64,000 bases of DNA from Farysia itapuensis (GCA_023212645.1 JALBYC010000020.1:62001-126000), one strand, 5' to 3'. Shown: positions 1 to 11,316, counted from the stretch's first letter. Made by a program: numbers and translations. The notes: generated from the sequence alone by a model not told the origin.

Positions 1-468
1 TGCCTCCTTGAATTTCTGATTCTCGACTGAGAGGACGAGACCATTGCCTTGGCAGACAGAAGCCCAAAGCGGAGTTTCAATCTTACCGCACACCCGGATT
101 CTGGTAATCCGTTTAGCCATGTTGCCTAACAGCGGTGCCGAGTAGCCGATGCATGAACCGAGAGCCTGTTGGCTAGACAATGCCTTTTGATACGCAGGTG
201 AGTCCGTTGAGGCTTCATACTCATTCACCAGCTCTTTTGCTGCTAAGCTCAGGGGGTCAGCTGGCTGTGGTTGCTTCGCCAAAACCAACGGCAACGGGGT
301 AAGGCGTAGACCGGGGTCGGCAAGCACTAGTATACCGACAATCGATGCAAGATGAGCACAAGCGTGGGTAACGAAGCATCGAGTATGAGGAGCTCGATCT
401 AGACTGGTAGCGGTCGGAATCGGATTCGGAGTGCTTCGCGTAAAAGAACAGAAAAGTTCAACCTGCTT
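1..468 (-). CDS. Unknown protein, partial (open at the left window edge)
   Basis: On the minus strand a frame stays open from a TGA at 469-471 to the window edge, about 156 codons. It reads like protein: balanced composition, with segments such as RIRVCGKIETPLWASVCQ and GNGLVLSVENQKF. The first in-frame ATG is at 120 (MAKRITRIR...). The stretch upstream of it (LADPGLRLTPLPLVLAKQPQP...) also looks coding, so the true start is probably in an upstream exon joined by an unidentified intron; a TATACTAG string near 327-334 could be an acceptor. I do not recognise the family. The C-terminal part lies outside the window. It is tail-to-head with RIB7 on the same strand. Confidence is moderate that it is a gene and low for its exact 5' end. 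Confidence 0.5.
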
Positions 469-1156
469 TCAGCTTTTGCTCCGAATATCGAATACAATAC
501 ACAGACATTGGACAAAGTTACAGATCGGCGTTTGAGAAAGAAAAAACTCCGACCAGGGTGGTACGCGTGGTTCGCGCGGCATCCACATTCACAATCTTGT
601 AACCTTATCGGCCGCCGTCCCAACGCAGTGGTCGACACAAAGGAATCACAATGGGAGGAACCGCGGAGCGGACAGGGAAGCGCAGCGGTCGCGAACCGCG
701 AGCCGCGACACGCGACTTATTGTTCCTTTTTTGATCTCTTCCCCTCGTAGTCCCTGGTCATGACTTTAACTCATACATGCTTGTGACTACGTGACCTGCG
801 GTCTCGCGGCAGTCAGCTTGAAAGAGTTGGTTGCACACTTTGCGCTCAGCTCGGACGGAACATCGCCGCACACATCCTCGACCCACAAAGGACATACGTC
901 CCTCTCGCTGATGCTGAAGCTCGAACAGTCGCAGCTCAACGCTGTGACTATACACGCTGCATAGTGCTGCAAGAAGGACGGAATGTTTTCATTGACGTGG
1001 CCACACAGAGATACTGTGTGCATGCGTGATGTTGTCAAGTAGGACATTAGCGAGGACAATCGACGAAGGGGCACATTGAGCAACTCGTGAGTGCATGTGC
1101 CCCTTTGCACGTCTACGAAGGACAGACTTCAATGAGCCAAGAAGGATCGTGCATCA
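469..1156. other. Intergenic region between the truncated gene and RIB7
   Basis: About 690 bases holding the presumed promoter and possibly a first exon of the truncated minus-strand gene, plus the 3' flank of RIB7. Several short open frames occur here (for example minus 787-1110). They have random-looking composition, and I see no convincing gene, RNA or repeat. Confidence 0.5.
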
Positions 1157-1897
1157 TCAGATCTCTGTTTGCACGGCTGAATCTTTGTTTTTTTGCCACA
1201 CTTTGACCGTGTCGATGCCAAAGCGCTCTTTGTCGCAGAGGGTCCAGAAAGGAAGACCATTGTCATCAGGAAGGTTGGCGGGGTAACCGAGTCCATCGAC
1301 ACCCACTTCGACGGGGGCGATGGTGACAAGCAATGTATCGACCAGCTGCTGCTGCTGCAAAAGGCTGGCAATCACTGCTGCGCCACCTTCGACCATCAGC
1401 CTCTGGATTCCAGCTGCCTGTATCTCCAAAAGTACAGTGGCCCAGTCGAGCTCTGTGCCGCTGATGGCATTGTTCAGACGGATTATTTTGGCACCCGCTT
1501 CTTCCAAAGACACCTGCTTTTGTTCCGGCGCATGTCTGTCGCATATCAGAAGTGGCTGACGGCCTGCTCCACTGGCATGGTTGCGTAGGAGTTTGCTCGT
1601 TAGTGGCATACGTAGCGCGGAGTCGAGCACGATTGGTCTTGGCAGGTGCGAGACTGAGGGAGGCACAGGCAGCAAACGCGCGTTAAGTTGTGGATCGTCA
1701 TTGAGCACAGTCCCGATGCCGACCAAAATGCCGTCGTGCATGGTACGCAGCTTGTGCGTCATGAGCATGCTCTCTTTGCAGCTCAAAGGCAGCTGCTTCT
1801 TGCCAGGTCCAGCAATCTTGCCGTCTGACGACTGAGCGAATGTCAAAGTCACGTGTGGACGAGCATCTTGACCGGTAGCGAAAAAGAGCCTGGGCAT
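1157..1897 (-). CDS. RIB7: 2,5-diamino-6-ribosylamino-pyrimidinone 5'-phosphate reductase
   Basis: A 246-residue intronless protein of the RibD C-terminal (DHFR-like) reductase family. Known role: NAD(P)H-dependent reduction of the ribosylamino side chain in the second step of fungal riboflavin synthesis. Visible hallmarks are the N-terminal substrate and cofactor segment VTLTFAQSSDGKIAG (about residues 16-30), HDGILVGIGTVLNDDPQL (about 54-71), and the Gly-rich cofactor loop MVEGGAAVIAS (about 168-178). Length matches yeast Rib7 (about 244 residues). The ATG at 1897 is the first Met of the family-aligned frame. It is divergent from the sphingoid-base kinase gene across a 386-base shared promoter. 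No signal peptide or membrane segment is evident, so the enzyme is probably cytosolic. Confidence 0.93.
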   Translation of the reverse strand: MPRLFFATGQDARPHVTLTFAQSSDGKIAGPGKKQLPLSCKESMLMTHKLRTMHDGILVGIGTVLNDDPQLNARLLPVPPSVSHLPRPIVLDSALRMPLTSKLLRNHASGAGRQPLLICDRHAPEQKQVSLEEAGAKIIRLNNAISGTELDWATVLLEIQAAGIQRLMVEGGAAVIASLLQQQQLVDTLLVTIAPVEVGVDGLGYPANLPDDNGLPFWTLCDKERFGIDTVKVWQKNKDSAVQTEI

Positions 1898-2283
1898 ATC
1901 GTACCGAGGCTTGCTTCGCTATACTATGTGGCCGCGGGTGCAGATCTAAACGCACTTCAGCATTTGCTGAGACGCACAAGCTAGTGGCGATCTCACCAGG
2001 TGTTCTAAACAGCCTGCGTAAATGTTTGTGGCAGCGAGGTACAATGACAAGGCAAGGTGGAGGAATTGGCAACGTCTGCCGTAAATTCAAAGAGAAATTG
2101 GGGCACGCGAAACAGGAACAGAAATTCAACCGTTTGTTCCGATTGAAGCTTTGATGCAGCTCGGCTCCTCTTCCGAACGCGCATCCTTTCCCGATCCTCG
2201 TCCAACGTCGCGTCCAACGGTTGCATCGGGCAATACCACCTCGAGCGCAATCCTGGCTCGGTCTGGCTCCATCGTTCGTCAAC
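1898..2283. promoter_or_regulatory. Shared divergent promoter RIB7 / LCB4-type kinase
   Basis: A 386-base divergent spacer. Frame +1 is open through part of it (from a TTG at 2221), but no ATG precedes 2284 in that frame. No clear TATA box or known operator was recognised. Confidence 0.5.
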
Positions 2284-4260
2284 ATGTCGGCAACACCAGG
2301 GGGCAGCTCACGCGGAAGCTTTGTGACTACATCGGACGCAGTAGTGCTCTTACCGGTCTCGATCGATGGTAAACCCGCTCAGGTCGGCCATGATCACGAG
2401 TTTCTCTTTGTCGTGCGAGGACATTCCACGGCCTCCCTCACTGATGCTGGATGTGTGCACCTTCGAATTCCTCTGTCTCTTGTGCTCAACACGTCCTTTG
2501 TCGCGGACTCGGACGGCGGATCGCTGCTCATCAGTCTACTGTCCCCGCCCCTTGTCCCCGCTGCAGGATCCGGATATGGCTTCTCTTTCTTTCGCAAATC
2601 AACATCACAGCCGGCCTGTATGAAACCGCTTTCCGCGGACACATTCCATTCAATGACAGAACAGCAACGCTCGGAAAGGTTGAGAGAGCAGCTTTCAGGA
2701 CCCTGCGGCAATCTGCGCTTCGTACGAATCGAGGCTCGGGTCTTTCCCACCGAGCACGACGGTGAGGCCGATGCACATACCTGGGCAAGAACCGTCTTGC
2801 AGATGGCGTACCCCAGCACTGATCCCTATCGACGTCTCAAAATTCTTGTCAACCCGGTGGGAGGCTCTGGCAAAGCAGGTCACTTGTTTGACAGTCGTGT
2901 ACGACCGATCCTGGACGCCGCCGGCTGCAAACTAGACGTCACCCTCACCACTCGACGTATGCATGGTCTCGACATCGCCAAAGACCTCGACATTGACGAC
3001 TACGATGCCATCGGACTTGTGAGTGGAGACGGGCTCATCCATGAGGTTCTCAATGGCTTGGCAAACCGGCCGGACTCGAAAAAGGCACTACAGATGCCCC
3101 TCTGTCCCATCCCTGCCGGCAGTGGCAATGCAATGGCGATCAATCTCATGGGCGTCGAGCAGGGATTCAGTCTTGCCCTTGCCTGCCTCAACCTCATCAA
3201 AGGCAGAACCATGTACCTCGACCTACTGACTGTTACACAGCCTGCCTCTGCCTTTGCCCCCGGCGAACCGATTCCAGGAACGTCGTACAACTACAAAGCA
3301 AAGCGATCTGGTGTGGGCTCAGTCAACAGTCAAGCAGCCAGCATACTCCGTGGCTCAGACGACATGGCCAGACCAATCGAGCCTCCCTCGAAACCATATG
3401 TGCAGTTCTATTCTTTTCTCTCTCAAGCGATTGGAATTGCCGCCGAGCTCGACCTTGGAACGGAGAACATGAGGGCAATCGGAGACACCCGCTTCCTTAT
3501 CGGCTACGCTACGTCAGTGCTACGCAACGCTGCATGCGATGTCGACATTGATATCAAGCTCGGCCCGCAAGGGTGCAAAAGCAAAGCTGAAATGCGAGAC
3601 AGGGTCGCTCAGTTCATGAAGACTGGCCAGTCAATCAATCCCCACACTCAACAAGAGAACACGCCCTCAGAACAGCTCGAGAGCCTGCTGACCCATGGAC
3701 CTGTCACTGAGCCGTTGGCACAGGACGGAGCGGATCCACCGTCCATTGACTTAGCAGATCCGTCATGGCCGTCATCTGCACCTGGCGTGCAGACCAATGC
3801 AGATAGCTTGGATCAGAATCGTCTGTCATATCAAGATCAGGCCGAGACTTGGTATCGAATCACTGAGCCGATCGCAAGTCTCTGCGCCGGCAAGATGCCC
3901 TTTGTTGGCCGTGATCTGATGCAATTTCCCTACGCAATCCCTCACGATGGACTTATCGATCTGACCATGATCGTACACGCAGGTGGACGAACAGCCAAGA
4001 TTCCAATGAGCGGATACGCCGAGTCTGGTCAAGTTGTCTACCAAAAGTCCGTGAGGTATGTCAAGGTCGAAGCGCTGCGCGTGACACCACATCTCCCACA
4101 GGGCGACAAGAAGCTAAAAAATGGCGGTCTGATCAGCATCGATGGTGAGAAAGTCGCCTACGCTCCATTTCAAGTGCAAGTGGCACAAGATGTTGTTTAT
4201 GCCGTATGCTCGCTATTTGGCCGCTTCTGCGTTCCTGTGGTACCGCCGCCCTCCAGCTAG
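2284..4260 (+). CDS. LCB4: Sphingoid long-chain base kinase (DAG-kinase catalytic fold)
   Basis: A 658-residue intronless protein. Starting at about residue 183 it has the diacylglycerol/sphingosine kinase catalytic domain: nucleotide-binding LKILVNPVGGSGKA, the sphingosine-kinase signature SGDGLIHEVLNGL (the family uses SGDG rather than the GGDG of DAG kinases), and PIPAGSGNAMAINLMG. The C-terminal conserved part is interrupted by a low-complexity acidic insert (about 430-520) and resumes with PYAIPHDGLIDLTM and ISIDGEKVAYAPFQVQV. Known role: phosphorylates sphingosine/dihydrosphingosine/phytosphingosine at membranes, giving long-chain base phosphates that act in heat stress and lipid turnover. 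The start is the first ATG in frame. It is convergent with the PAN1-like gene (114 bases between stops). LCB4 and LCB5 cannot be told apart here. Confidence 0.9.
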   Translation: MSATPGGSSRGSFVTTSDAVVLLPVSIDGKPAQVGHDHEFLFVVRGHSTASLTDAGCVHLRIPLSLVLNTSFVADSDGGSLLISLLSPPLVPAAGSGYGFSFFRKSTSQPACMKPLSADTFHSMTEQQRSERLREQLSGPCGNLRFVRIEARVFPTEHDGEADAHTWARTVLQMAYPSTDPYRRLKILVNPVGGSGKAGHLFDSRVRPILDAAGCKLDVTLTTRRMHGLDIAKDLDIDDYDAIGLVSGDGLIHEVLNGLANRPDSKKALQMPLCPIPAGSGNAMAINLMGVEQGFSLALACLNLIKGRTMYLDLLTVTQPASAFAPGEPIPGTSYNYKAKRSGVGSVNSQAASILRGSDDMARPIEPPSKPYVQFYSFLSQAIGIAAELDLGTENMRAIGDTRFLIGYATSVLRNAACDVDIDIKLGPQGCKSKAEMRDRVAQFMKTGQSINPHTQQENTPSEQLESLLTHGPVTEPLAQDGADPPSIDLADPSWPSSAPGVQTNADSLDQNRLSYQDQAETWYRITEPIASLCAGKMPFVGRDLMQFPYAIPHDGLIDLTMIVHAGGRTAKIPMSGYAESGQVVYQKSVRYVKVEALRVTPHLPQGDKKLKNGGLISIDGEKVAYAPFQVQVAQDVVYAVCSLFGRFCVPVVPPPSS

Positions 4261-4374
4261 ATCTACACCTCATCGCTCATACCCTTGCTTTATCTTCAGA
4301 TTTCCCCTGGGGGGACAAATGTCATTCATTGCAACATGCGAGCGGGGTTGATGTTTTGGGAGACATAGCGTTGG

Positions 4375-7300
4375 CTACTTGTGTGCGGTACGCGCAGCGT
4401 CAATGGCTTTGATCCACGCCTGGGCCGATCGCGGGCTGTTTGCGCGCAGCTTGAGCGTATCCTCCTGCGCATAAGAGACATTAAAGGTATCGGCATGTCG
4501 CGACTTGGTCTCTTTGGCAGCAACCGCGTTGACTGGCATCGGCATTCGGTAGAGACTGGCATCCTGGGCATGCAAGACGAGCAAGAGATCTGTTGTAAGC
4601 ACAAGACGTAACTTGCGCCCACTCTTGGACTTGGTCACCATTTCGTCGCGCAGAATGTTCCGTTTCTGTCGGACAGACGAATTTGGCGCGGTGAAGGGCT
4701 TAGTCAAGTCCAGCTTGGCCTCCTCGCCCAGCCAGAGATTCTGCGAGAGTTTGGCGAGTGCGTCAGATTCCTGATGGTCTCTGATGGCTTCGTTGGTCTT
4801 GGCCAGAATGCCTTCGGCAGTCTGCTTGGCGTGCTGAACCAAGGCGTAGTCCACGTGGTCCTCGCTGGTATATCGGAGGATCTGACCAAGCAGCAGTGGG
4901 TACCGAGTGAGACGTTGCATGGGTACGAGAAGGAAATGGCTGAGGTCCAAACCTCGTGCTGCTGGATGTTTGGACCGAATGTTGAGCAGATGAATGTCGA
5001 TGCGCGAATCACGCTTGCGTTCGGACTCGAGGATCTCGCGTGCCGTCTGCTGGTTGACACAGTAAGGTAGATAGACGTTCATGTCTGACATGTGCTCGTC
5101 AAGCACATCGCCAATGCTCGACACATACAGTCTGTCCTGCTTCTGTCTCGCCTCGAGGTCCGACAGAAGGGTCACGGCTGCGAACAGCACGCTTTCGACA
5201 TTGGCAAAAATTACAGTACTGGCCTTTTCCGAAAGAAGCGACTGCATCGAGTTGAAGAAGACCTCGACAACAATCTGCAGATCGCGAACGTGCGCGATCT
5301 CGGTGCTGATCAGCTCAAAGATGGACTCTTGACGCTTGCGCTCTGTATCGGACAAGCTCGCCAAGAGCTCCGGGTCCACAAGGCTTGACCAAGATGTGGC
5401 GCTTTCCCGGAATGGAGCAGAAGGAGTGTCCAGTGAGGTGTGCGGCGAGTCAGAACCTGCTTGGCTGGCCGGTGTGAGCGGCATTCCGGCTTGCATTGGC
5501 GCACTGACTAGTCGGTGTCCATGGCCCGAGTCTGGTCGTGACACTGGCGCCGCGACTCCGGTCCAAGTGCTACGGTTTGACATCGACTTGATCGTGGACA
5601 AGAATCCCGATCCTCTCACAGACGAATCGTTGGAAGTGGATCCTGCAAGACTGGGCGAAGTAAGTGCGGTAGACGATACTGCAACCGTCGGCGAGGGTGC
5701 GGCAACAAAAGCTGCTTTGGCTCCAGGAGCTGTAGCAGGCAAGATGGGCTGCAACGATACTTCCTTCGTCAGCTTCAGGTATCGATCGTATGCATCTTCC
5801 ATCCTTTCTTCTCCACCGCCGATTACTGCTTCCGATTTTTCAGCGGAGGGAGGCGCTGGAAGCTCTCGACTGGGTTTTTTCTTGGGACGGTGCGGTGGCT
5901 TTCGACGCTGCTGCGTTTGCGACTGTTCCGGACGGGCAGAAGGCTTCTTTGCGGTACGCGAGCGTGAAAGCATCATGAGCTCGTCGACGTTCTTGTGTCG
6001 CTTCTGTCCCGGTGGCGGAGGCGGGCGACGTCCACTGCTGGGTGCGCTTATACCAGATTCGGGCACATTTGCTCCGGATAAGCCAGCAGAACCCGCGACA
6101 TCGGAGCCAGCGTCTTCTGTTTTGACAAGAACACCGGCAGCCTCGAGCACACGCAGTCTCTCCACGGCTTCCTTTCGGATGTCTTCATCCGTAGTAGGAG
6201 CAAGCGTGACGTCTTGCTGATCATCATCTTCGTCCTCATCCTCGCTTGACGTCCAACCAGTCGTGGAGTCACTGTCTCCCTCTTCAGTCTCACTACCACC
6301 GACTTGCGTGGATGTAGGCTGGACATCACCCACCGTACCAAGGGCGTAAGCAACTGCTTCCATCTTGGACGCTTCAAGCGCAGCTTGCAACTCCTTGTCT
6401 TCCTGAAGGTCCAGCTCTTTTTGTCGTGAGAGCTCCAATTCTGATGCTTTGAGAGCGGCCGAAAGTCGCGCTTCTTCGTCCATGCCTGCATCTTGCGTCT
6501 CTACGCGTGGACCGACACTGGCCATGGACGAAGCCAGGCTTCGATTTTCACCATCTACAACAATCCATTCCCCAGCTGCACTAGCCGTGGAGGCGGCATC
6601 CAATTTGCTGCCTGCGTTAGTTCCATGTGTAGATTCTCGAGACGTCATCCGGACCAAAACTCCTGATTCGGCATCACTGTCGCTTGGTTGCTGCCTCTCT
6701 TGCCGCGCTTGCAAAACTGGTACATCGGACGATGTCCCAACTGATCGCGTGAAGACCGCGTCGACAAAACGACACACCACGAACAAACAGTTTTCAGCAG
6801 CGAAGATTCGTGATAGCCAGAAAGGCCAGGGCAGCAGGGAGGACAGCGTAAAAAAAGAAGAAAAGAGAAGTAGCAGGCTCAGTCTCGGGTTCACGTTGAC
6901 TCGCAGAAGCAAAGCGGAAAGAGAGAACTTTTCCCACGGACGACCAACAAAGGCAACCATCTCTGGCTGCTTCCCGACGCATCTCGGACCTGAGAAGCAA
7001 ACGAATCCACCCAGGACAAAGATACGATACGAGATTCTATTGATAACTGCCGTGTTGTAGGAGAGCGAGAACGGAGATCGCGGCTTGGCTGGGAAAAAAG
7101 GGGGCAGCAGAGACGGGGCAGAAGCAAGGAGACTACTAACCAGAAATTTCCAGGTAGGTCGCAGGAGCGATCAAGACCTTGCTTCCGCCAACGTCGACTC
7201 GCCACCAGTTGGCGTCATCCTGATCGACGACCAGGAGCTCGTCGCCCTCCCTAAAAGTCGCCTCTTCAGGTGAAGTACCTGTGTAGGCGTACAAAGCCTT

Positions 7301-10300
7301 AGCTTTGACAGCTGCAAAGTCCAATAGAAAGGTCAGCATTGACATGGAACAGCGGACATGGGCAGAGTCACTTACTATTCTCAATGGGCTCCACATAGGA
7401 TCGCGGGAAGTAGCCCTTCTTGCTTTCAGCCTTGAGCGAGCCATACCACCAATCGCTGCTCGCATCTTTTGGAGCATGAGCCTCGAGAATGTCATTCTCT
7501 TCGAAGGTCAAATCCTCATCTCGCTGACCAGCGTATCCATACAGCGTTCGGACTCGGATCGTTCGACTGAGATCAAATTCGCTGGCGGCATCGTCTGCTT
7601 TCGCCGTACCATTGAGAGCGGCACCATGGATGGCCTCGGGATCCTCGGGCCCAACGTCATCGTCGGAGCTGTCGCCCTCTTCCACTTCTCGGACAGAAGG
7701 CTCATCAGGCACAAATGCAGTGTGTGTGTTGGCGTGGTCATTGGCAAGACTACTGGCCCAATCGACGCTCTGGCGATTCGGATTGCCCTGCGCGAAGTTG
7801 GTGTCGGACCCATCGAAGGCGGCAGGCATCGGTGGTGCTGGAGGAGCAGGCGGAGGAGGAGGGGGAGGAGGTGCACTGTCCACATGGGTGTCTTCAGCGA
7901 ACCTTTCAGCCACAGCGGAAACTGGCACAGGTGCCCCAGGAGCAGCTGGCGGGCTTGGTGGTGGCACATAAGTCTGTACGGGAGGGCTAGGATCGCCGAT
8001 GACAGTGCCAGTGACCAGAGCTTTTGAACGATCATGCGTCTGCGCCTTCTTCAGCTTGGCACCTCCCTGAATTGCACCAAGTAGAGCACCTCGATCTACG
8101 GGACCAGCTGCTGGCTGTATCTTTGGGACAGCTGGGGCAGGAGGCGCGGCAGGTGCAGACGGGGCAGTCGGTGCGGGAGGTGCAGGAGGAGCGGCAGGAG
8201 CGGCGGGCGCAGGACTGGCCGGGGGAGTCGACCGACCACTGCTTGGGATCAAGTTGCTGAACAATGCCTGAGCAAGGTTTTGTCTGGTCGCACGTGTGCT
8301 CGAGCCTGGTCCATCGGCCTCTTCGTCATCGTCTTCCTTGTCGGACTCGCCCCAGTCGTCGTCATCGTGCTTGGGAGCGACGTGGAGTGCTCGAGAGGCA
8401 GAAGATGGCGTCTTTGGACCAGTGGGTTGAGCAGACACCGGTGGAGTCGAACGAGATGGTTGCGGTAAACTCGGATCAGCTTGGCTTGATTGGGGGCGGT
8501 AGAACGGGTTTGTTCCGCCGGCGTTCGATGGGACAACACCGGGAAGAGCGGGTGCTGGGGTTGCAGCAGGGCTCGTTGGTGCACCTTGCTGCATGCGATG
8601 GAACGGGTTGGTGCTAGATCCACCGGTGGGCGTGCTCTGAGGTGGAGATTGAATCACAGGAGGTGCAGGAGGCGCAGCGGGAACTGGAGCAGCGGCGACG
8701 GAAGGAGGAGCGGCCCGCGATCGTGAAGGAGGTGGAGGGGGCGGGCCACCTGCTGGCTTACCGCTCTTGCGAGAAGGAGCAGGCAGCGCAGACGATGACG
8801 ACTTCGTCTGGCTGTTGAACATGGACTGTCGTTCTTTAAAGGCCTCTTCCTGCTTGCGCGCCTCCTCTTCCTGCTCTTCGAGTTTGCGGAGTCTGGCTTC
8901 GCGCTCGGCCTTTTCCTTTGCGAGGACTTCTTCACGACGACGAATCATGTCCTCCTGGTCATTGATCTCCTCTTTAGCTGCCTGCACGACGGGCGCAGGG
9001 GGCGGGTTGGAGCTCTTCTCAGCCTCTTTGATCTCCTGCTTGACCGTCGCGAGGCCAGATTTCTCGGTCTGGAGTCGCTGTTCTTCGAGACGAGCCTTGC
9101 GAGCTTCCTCACGAGCTGCTGTCTCTTGGTCAGCCTGGGCACTCTTGGCGGCAGCCTCGGCCTGTTCGGCCTTGAGACGCTCCTCGACAGTGTTGTCTAC
9201 AGAAGGTGAAGAGGGAGCAACGGCTCCAAGCATACGCATCCGTTCCTGTACCCGTCGCTGTGCCTCGGATCGAATCCAAGCAGCCCGTTCTTCGGGTGAC
9301 AGGTTTTTGGGTGGTCCAGACGCGGCGGTAGACGGGGCTGGGGAAGGGGCAGAAGGCCGGGAGGCAGCTACTGGCGGAGGTGAAGGTGCTGCTGATGAAG
9401 ACCTGTCGCGGTCGCGATCATCGTAACGGCCATTGTCCCGAGGTTGACGGTCGTCTCGCTCGCGGTCGAAAGTGCCACGAAGATACTCGCCGTCACCAAG
9501 GGTTGTGGAGCTGCGGCTGCTCTGATCTCGATCATCTGACTTGGACCCATAACGGTTGTAAGGGTCGTTGCGGCGATCTCGTTCTCGACTCTCGCCAAGC
9601 TTGCGATCCCGCAATCGACTGTCTCGTGCCTCTACACGCTTCTCTAAGGTGGGCAATCGCTCGTGCATCAGGTGCATGAGCTCTCGCTCCGACTTGCGAC
9701 GCAGATCCTGCGAGTCGCGACCTCCTCTGCGGTTATAGTAATCGATATCGTCTTGAACCCGTCGGATTCGGTAGCGAAGGTCGTCCATCTCACGGTCGAG
9801 TTCACGGTCCTCGTCATCGTCGGTGTTATGCTTATCAAGCATCTTTTGAGTGTTTTCGAGCTGCCTCTTCATTTCGCTGAGATCGTCGGTAGCACTCTGT
9901 CCTTCATATCGCACTGTCTTGCGGTCGAGGTGCCGGCTACTGCTTTTGTAACCTGAAACGTCAGTGTCGTCATGCTTGTACGCGGTTGCGTCTTTCTTTG
10001 CGATCGGATTTTGGTGAAAGGAACGAGCTTTGGCGTAGTTCGCGTTACTGTTTGAACCGGCCTCTGGGATGTTGAGACCGGTAGAGTTGCGGACGGTGGT
10101 GTCCTTTTTGAGAAGGTCTTTGAGGAAATCAACCGAGTCATTCAGATCTCGGGCAGAAGGAGGGATCAGCTCGGCAGGTAGCACGTCGGGGACATCATTA
10201 CCGTTGAGAACACGGTAAATCAGCCCCATGGCAACGTGAAATTCGTTGATGTTGAGCTTTCCACGATTTTCGGTGTCAGCAAGATGCCAGATCTGCATAA

Positions 10301-11075
10301 GACGTTCACGGTCGAGACCGCTCTGACCAAAGACTTCATGTGCGACCTCGCCGTTGATAAAGCCAGATCCAGATGCGTCCCAAGCTCGGAAAATGGAGTC
10401 ATAGCTCTTTCGCTCTTCTTTGCTCAAAGCCCAGGGAATACGAGGTTCTCTTGAGCCTTGCTGCTGCTGACTCAGGTTCTGAATCTGTGACTGAAAGTTG
10501 GAAGGTTGCATGCTAGCCTGGTTAAAGTTCATGTTTCCAGCAGTCTGAGCTCCAGAGAAGGGCTGTGAAGCGGGCAGGAACTGTGCGCTCATCAATTGCA
10601 GTCGCGGGTCGCGGACCATGCCTGTCATCTGAGGCATGAGACCAGTCTGCTGCATTGACAAGCCGCCGCCCATGTAGCCTGTCTGCTGGGGCTGTAGACC
10701 TCCACCCATGTATCCAGTGGGCTGAGGCTGCAGACCACCGCCCATGCCCATGCCCATCCCAGTAGAGCTGGGAGTAAGGAACTGCGATCCACCCTGAGGT
10801 CTCATTTGCCCGCTTCCTCCTGGCCCGAGCATGTTGTTAGCTTGCATGCCCATGCCCATCGTTCCCGTCTGCTGTGGAGCAAGACCCTGGTGCTGCTGAG
10901 GGAAGCCAGTCTGCATAGGACGCTGGAATTGGCCCATTCCGGGGTAGCCGGTTTGCTGTGGGTTTAGATAGCCCTGTTGTGGTTGTTGTTGATAGCCAGT
11001 CATCTGGGGCTGCTGAAAGCCGCCCTGCTGCTGCGGTGGACGGCCCCAGCCCTGGCCCTGCATGTTGTTGTACAT
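4375..11075 (-). CDS. PAN1: Intersectin-like endocytic scaffold and Rho/Cdc42 GEF (Pan1/Cin1 type)
   Basis: One spliced gene by architecture. Exon 1 is 7376-11075, intron 7312-7375, exon 2 7141-7311, intron 6741-7140 (or a short form 7089-7140), exon 3 4375-6740 (or to 7088). The preferred model is 2078 residues; both models keep frame. Domains in order: Gln-rich QQTG repeats (1-210), one EH domain (about 215-305), a charged coiled coil (about 390-510 and 620-750), Pro-rich stretches, a WH2 actin motif LLGAIQGGAKLKK (about 996-1009), more poly-Pro, SH3 (about 1172-1232), SH3 (about 1238-1290), two UIM motifs, DH/RhoGEF (about 1759-1945) and PH (to the C-terminus). Known relatives: yeast Pan1 (Arp2/3 activation at actin patches, no DH) and Cryptococcus Cin1/animal intersectin (SH3-DH-PH). 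Only one EH domain is seen, against two in Pan1. A separate DH-PH gene cannot be fully excluded. Confidence 0.82.
10638..10745 (-). repeat. In-frame 12-residue tandem repeat in the PAN1-like N-terminus
   Basis: Three adjacent coding copies of a 36-base unit (MGGGLQPQPTGY, MGGGLQPQQTGY, MGGGLSMQQTGL; residues 111-146), within a longer Gln/Gly/Met-rich region containing many QQTG boxes. QQTG-type repeats are characteristic of Pan1 N-terminal repeat regions. Confidence 0.8.
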
Positions 11076-11316
11076 GACAAATGCGATGGTGGTGGATGGC
11101 AGGGGTAATCAGGATCGACTGGACGCAACGAGGTTCCGCACCGCCCTGAACGCCCTCGACTGTCTTGAAATGGTCTGTGCTGCGTGACTAATTCCTAATT
11201 TGAATTCCAAACCGGCAATTGAATTGTGATCGAAATCGAAATCAAAAGATCCGCCACATCAGTCTAACACTATCCTTGCTCCTCTTCGCTCTTCGACGTT
11301 CTCGACGGTCTACAAC
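11076..11316. promoter_or_regulatory. Shared divergent promoter PAN1-like / NCE101
   Basis: A 241-base divergent spacer. It is AT-richer than its surroundings (11195-11250: several AATTGAATT and ATCGAAATCGAAATC strings). No TATA consensus was recognised. Confidence 0.45.

Noticed and set aside
2284..4260. SGDG instead of GGDG in the lipid kinase, first thought unusual
   Set aside because: SGDG is the normal signature of sphingosine kinases, so it supports the assignment rather than marking a defect.
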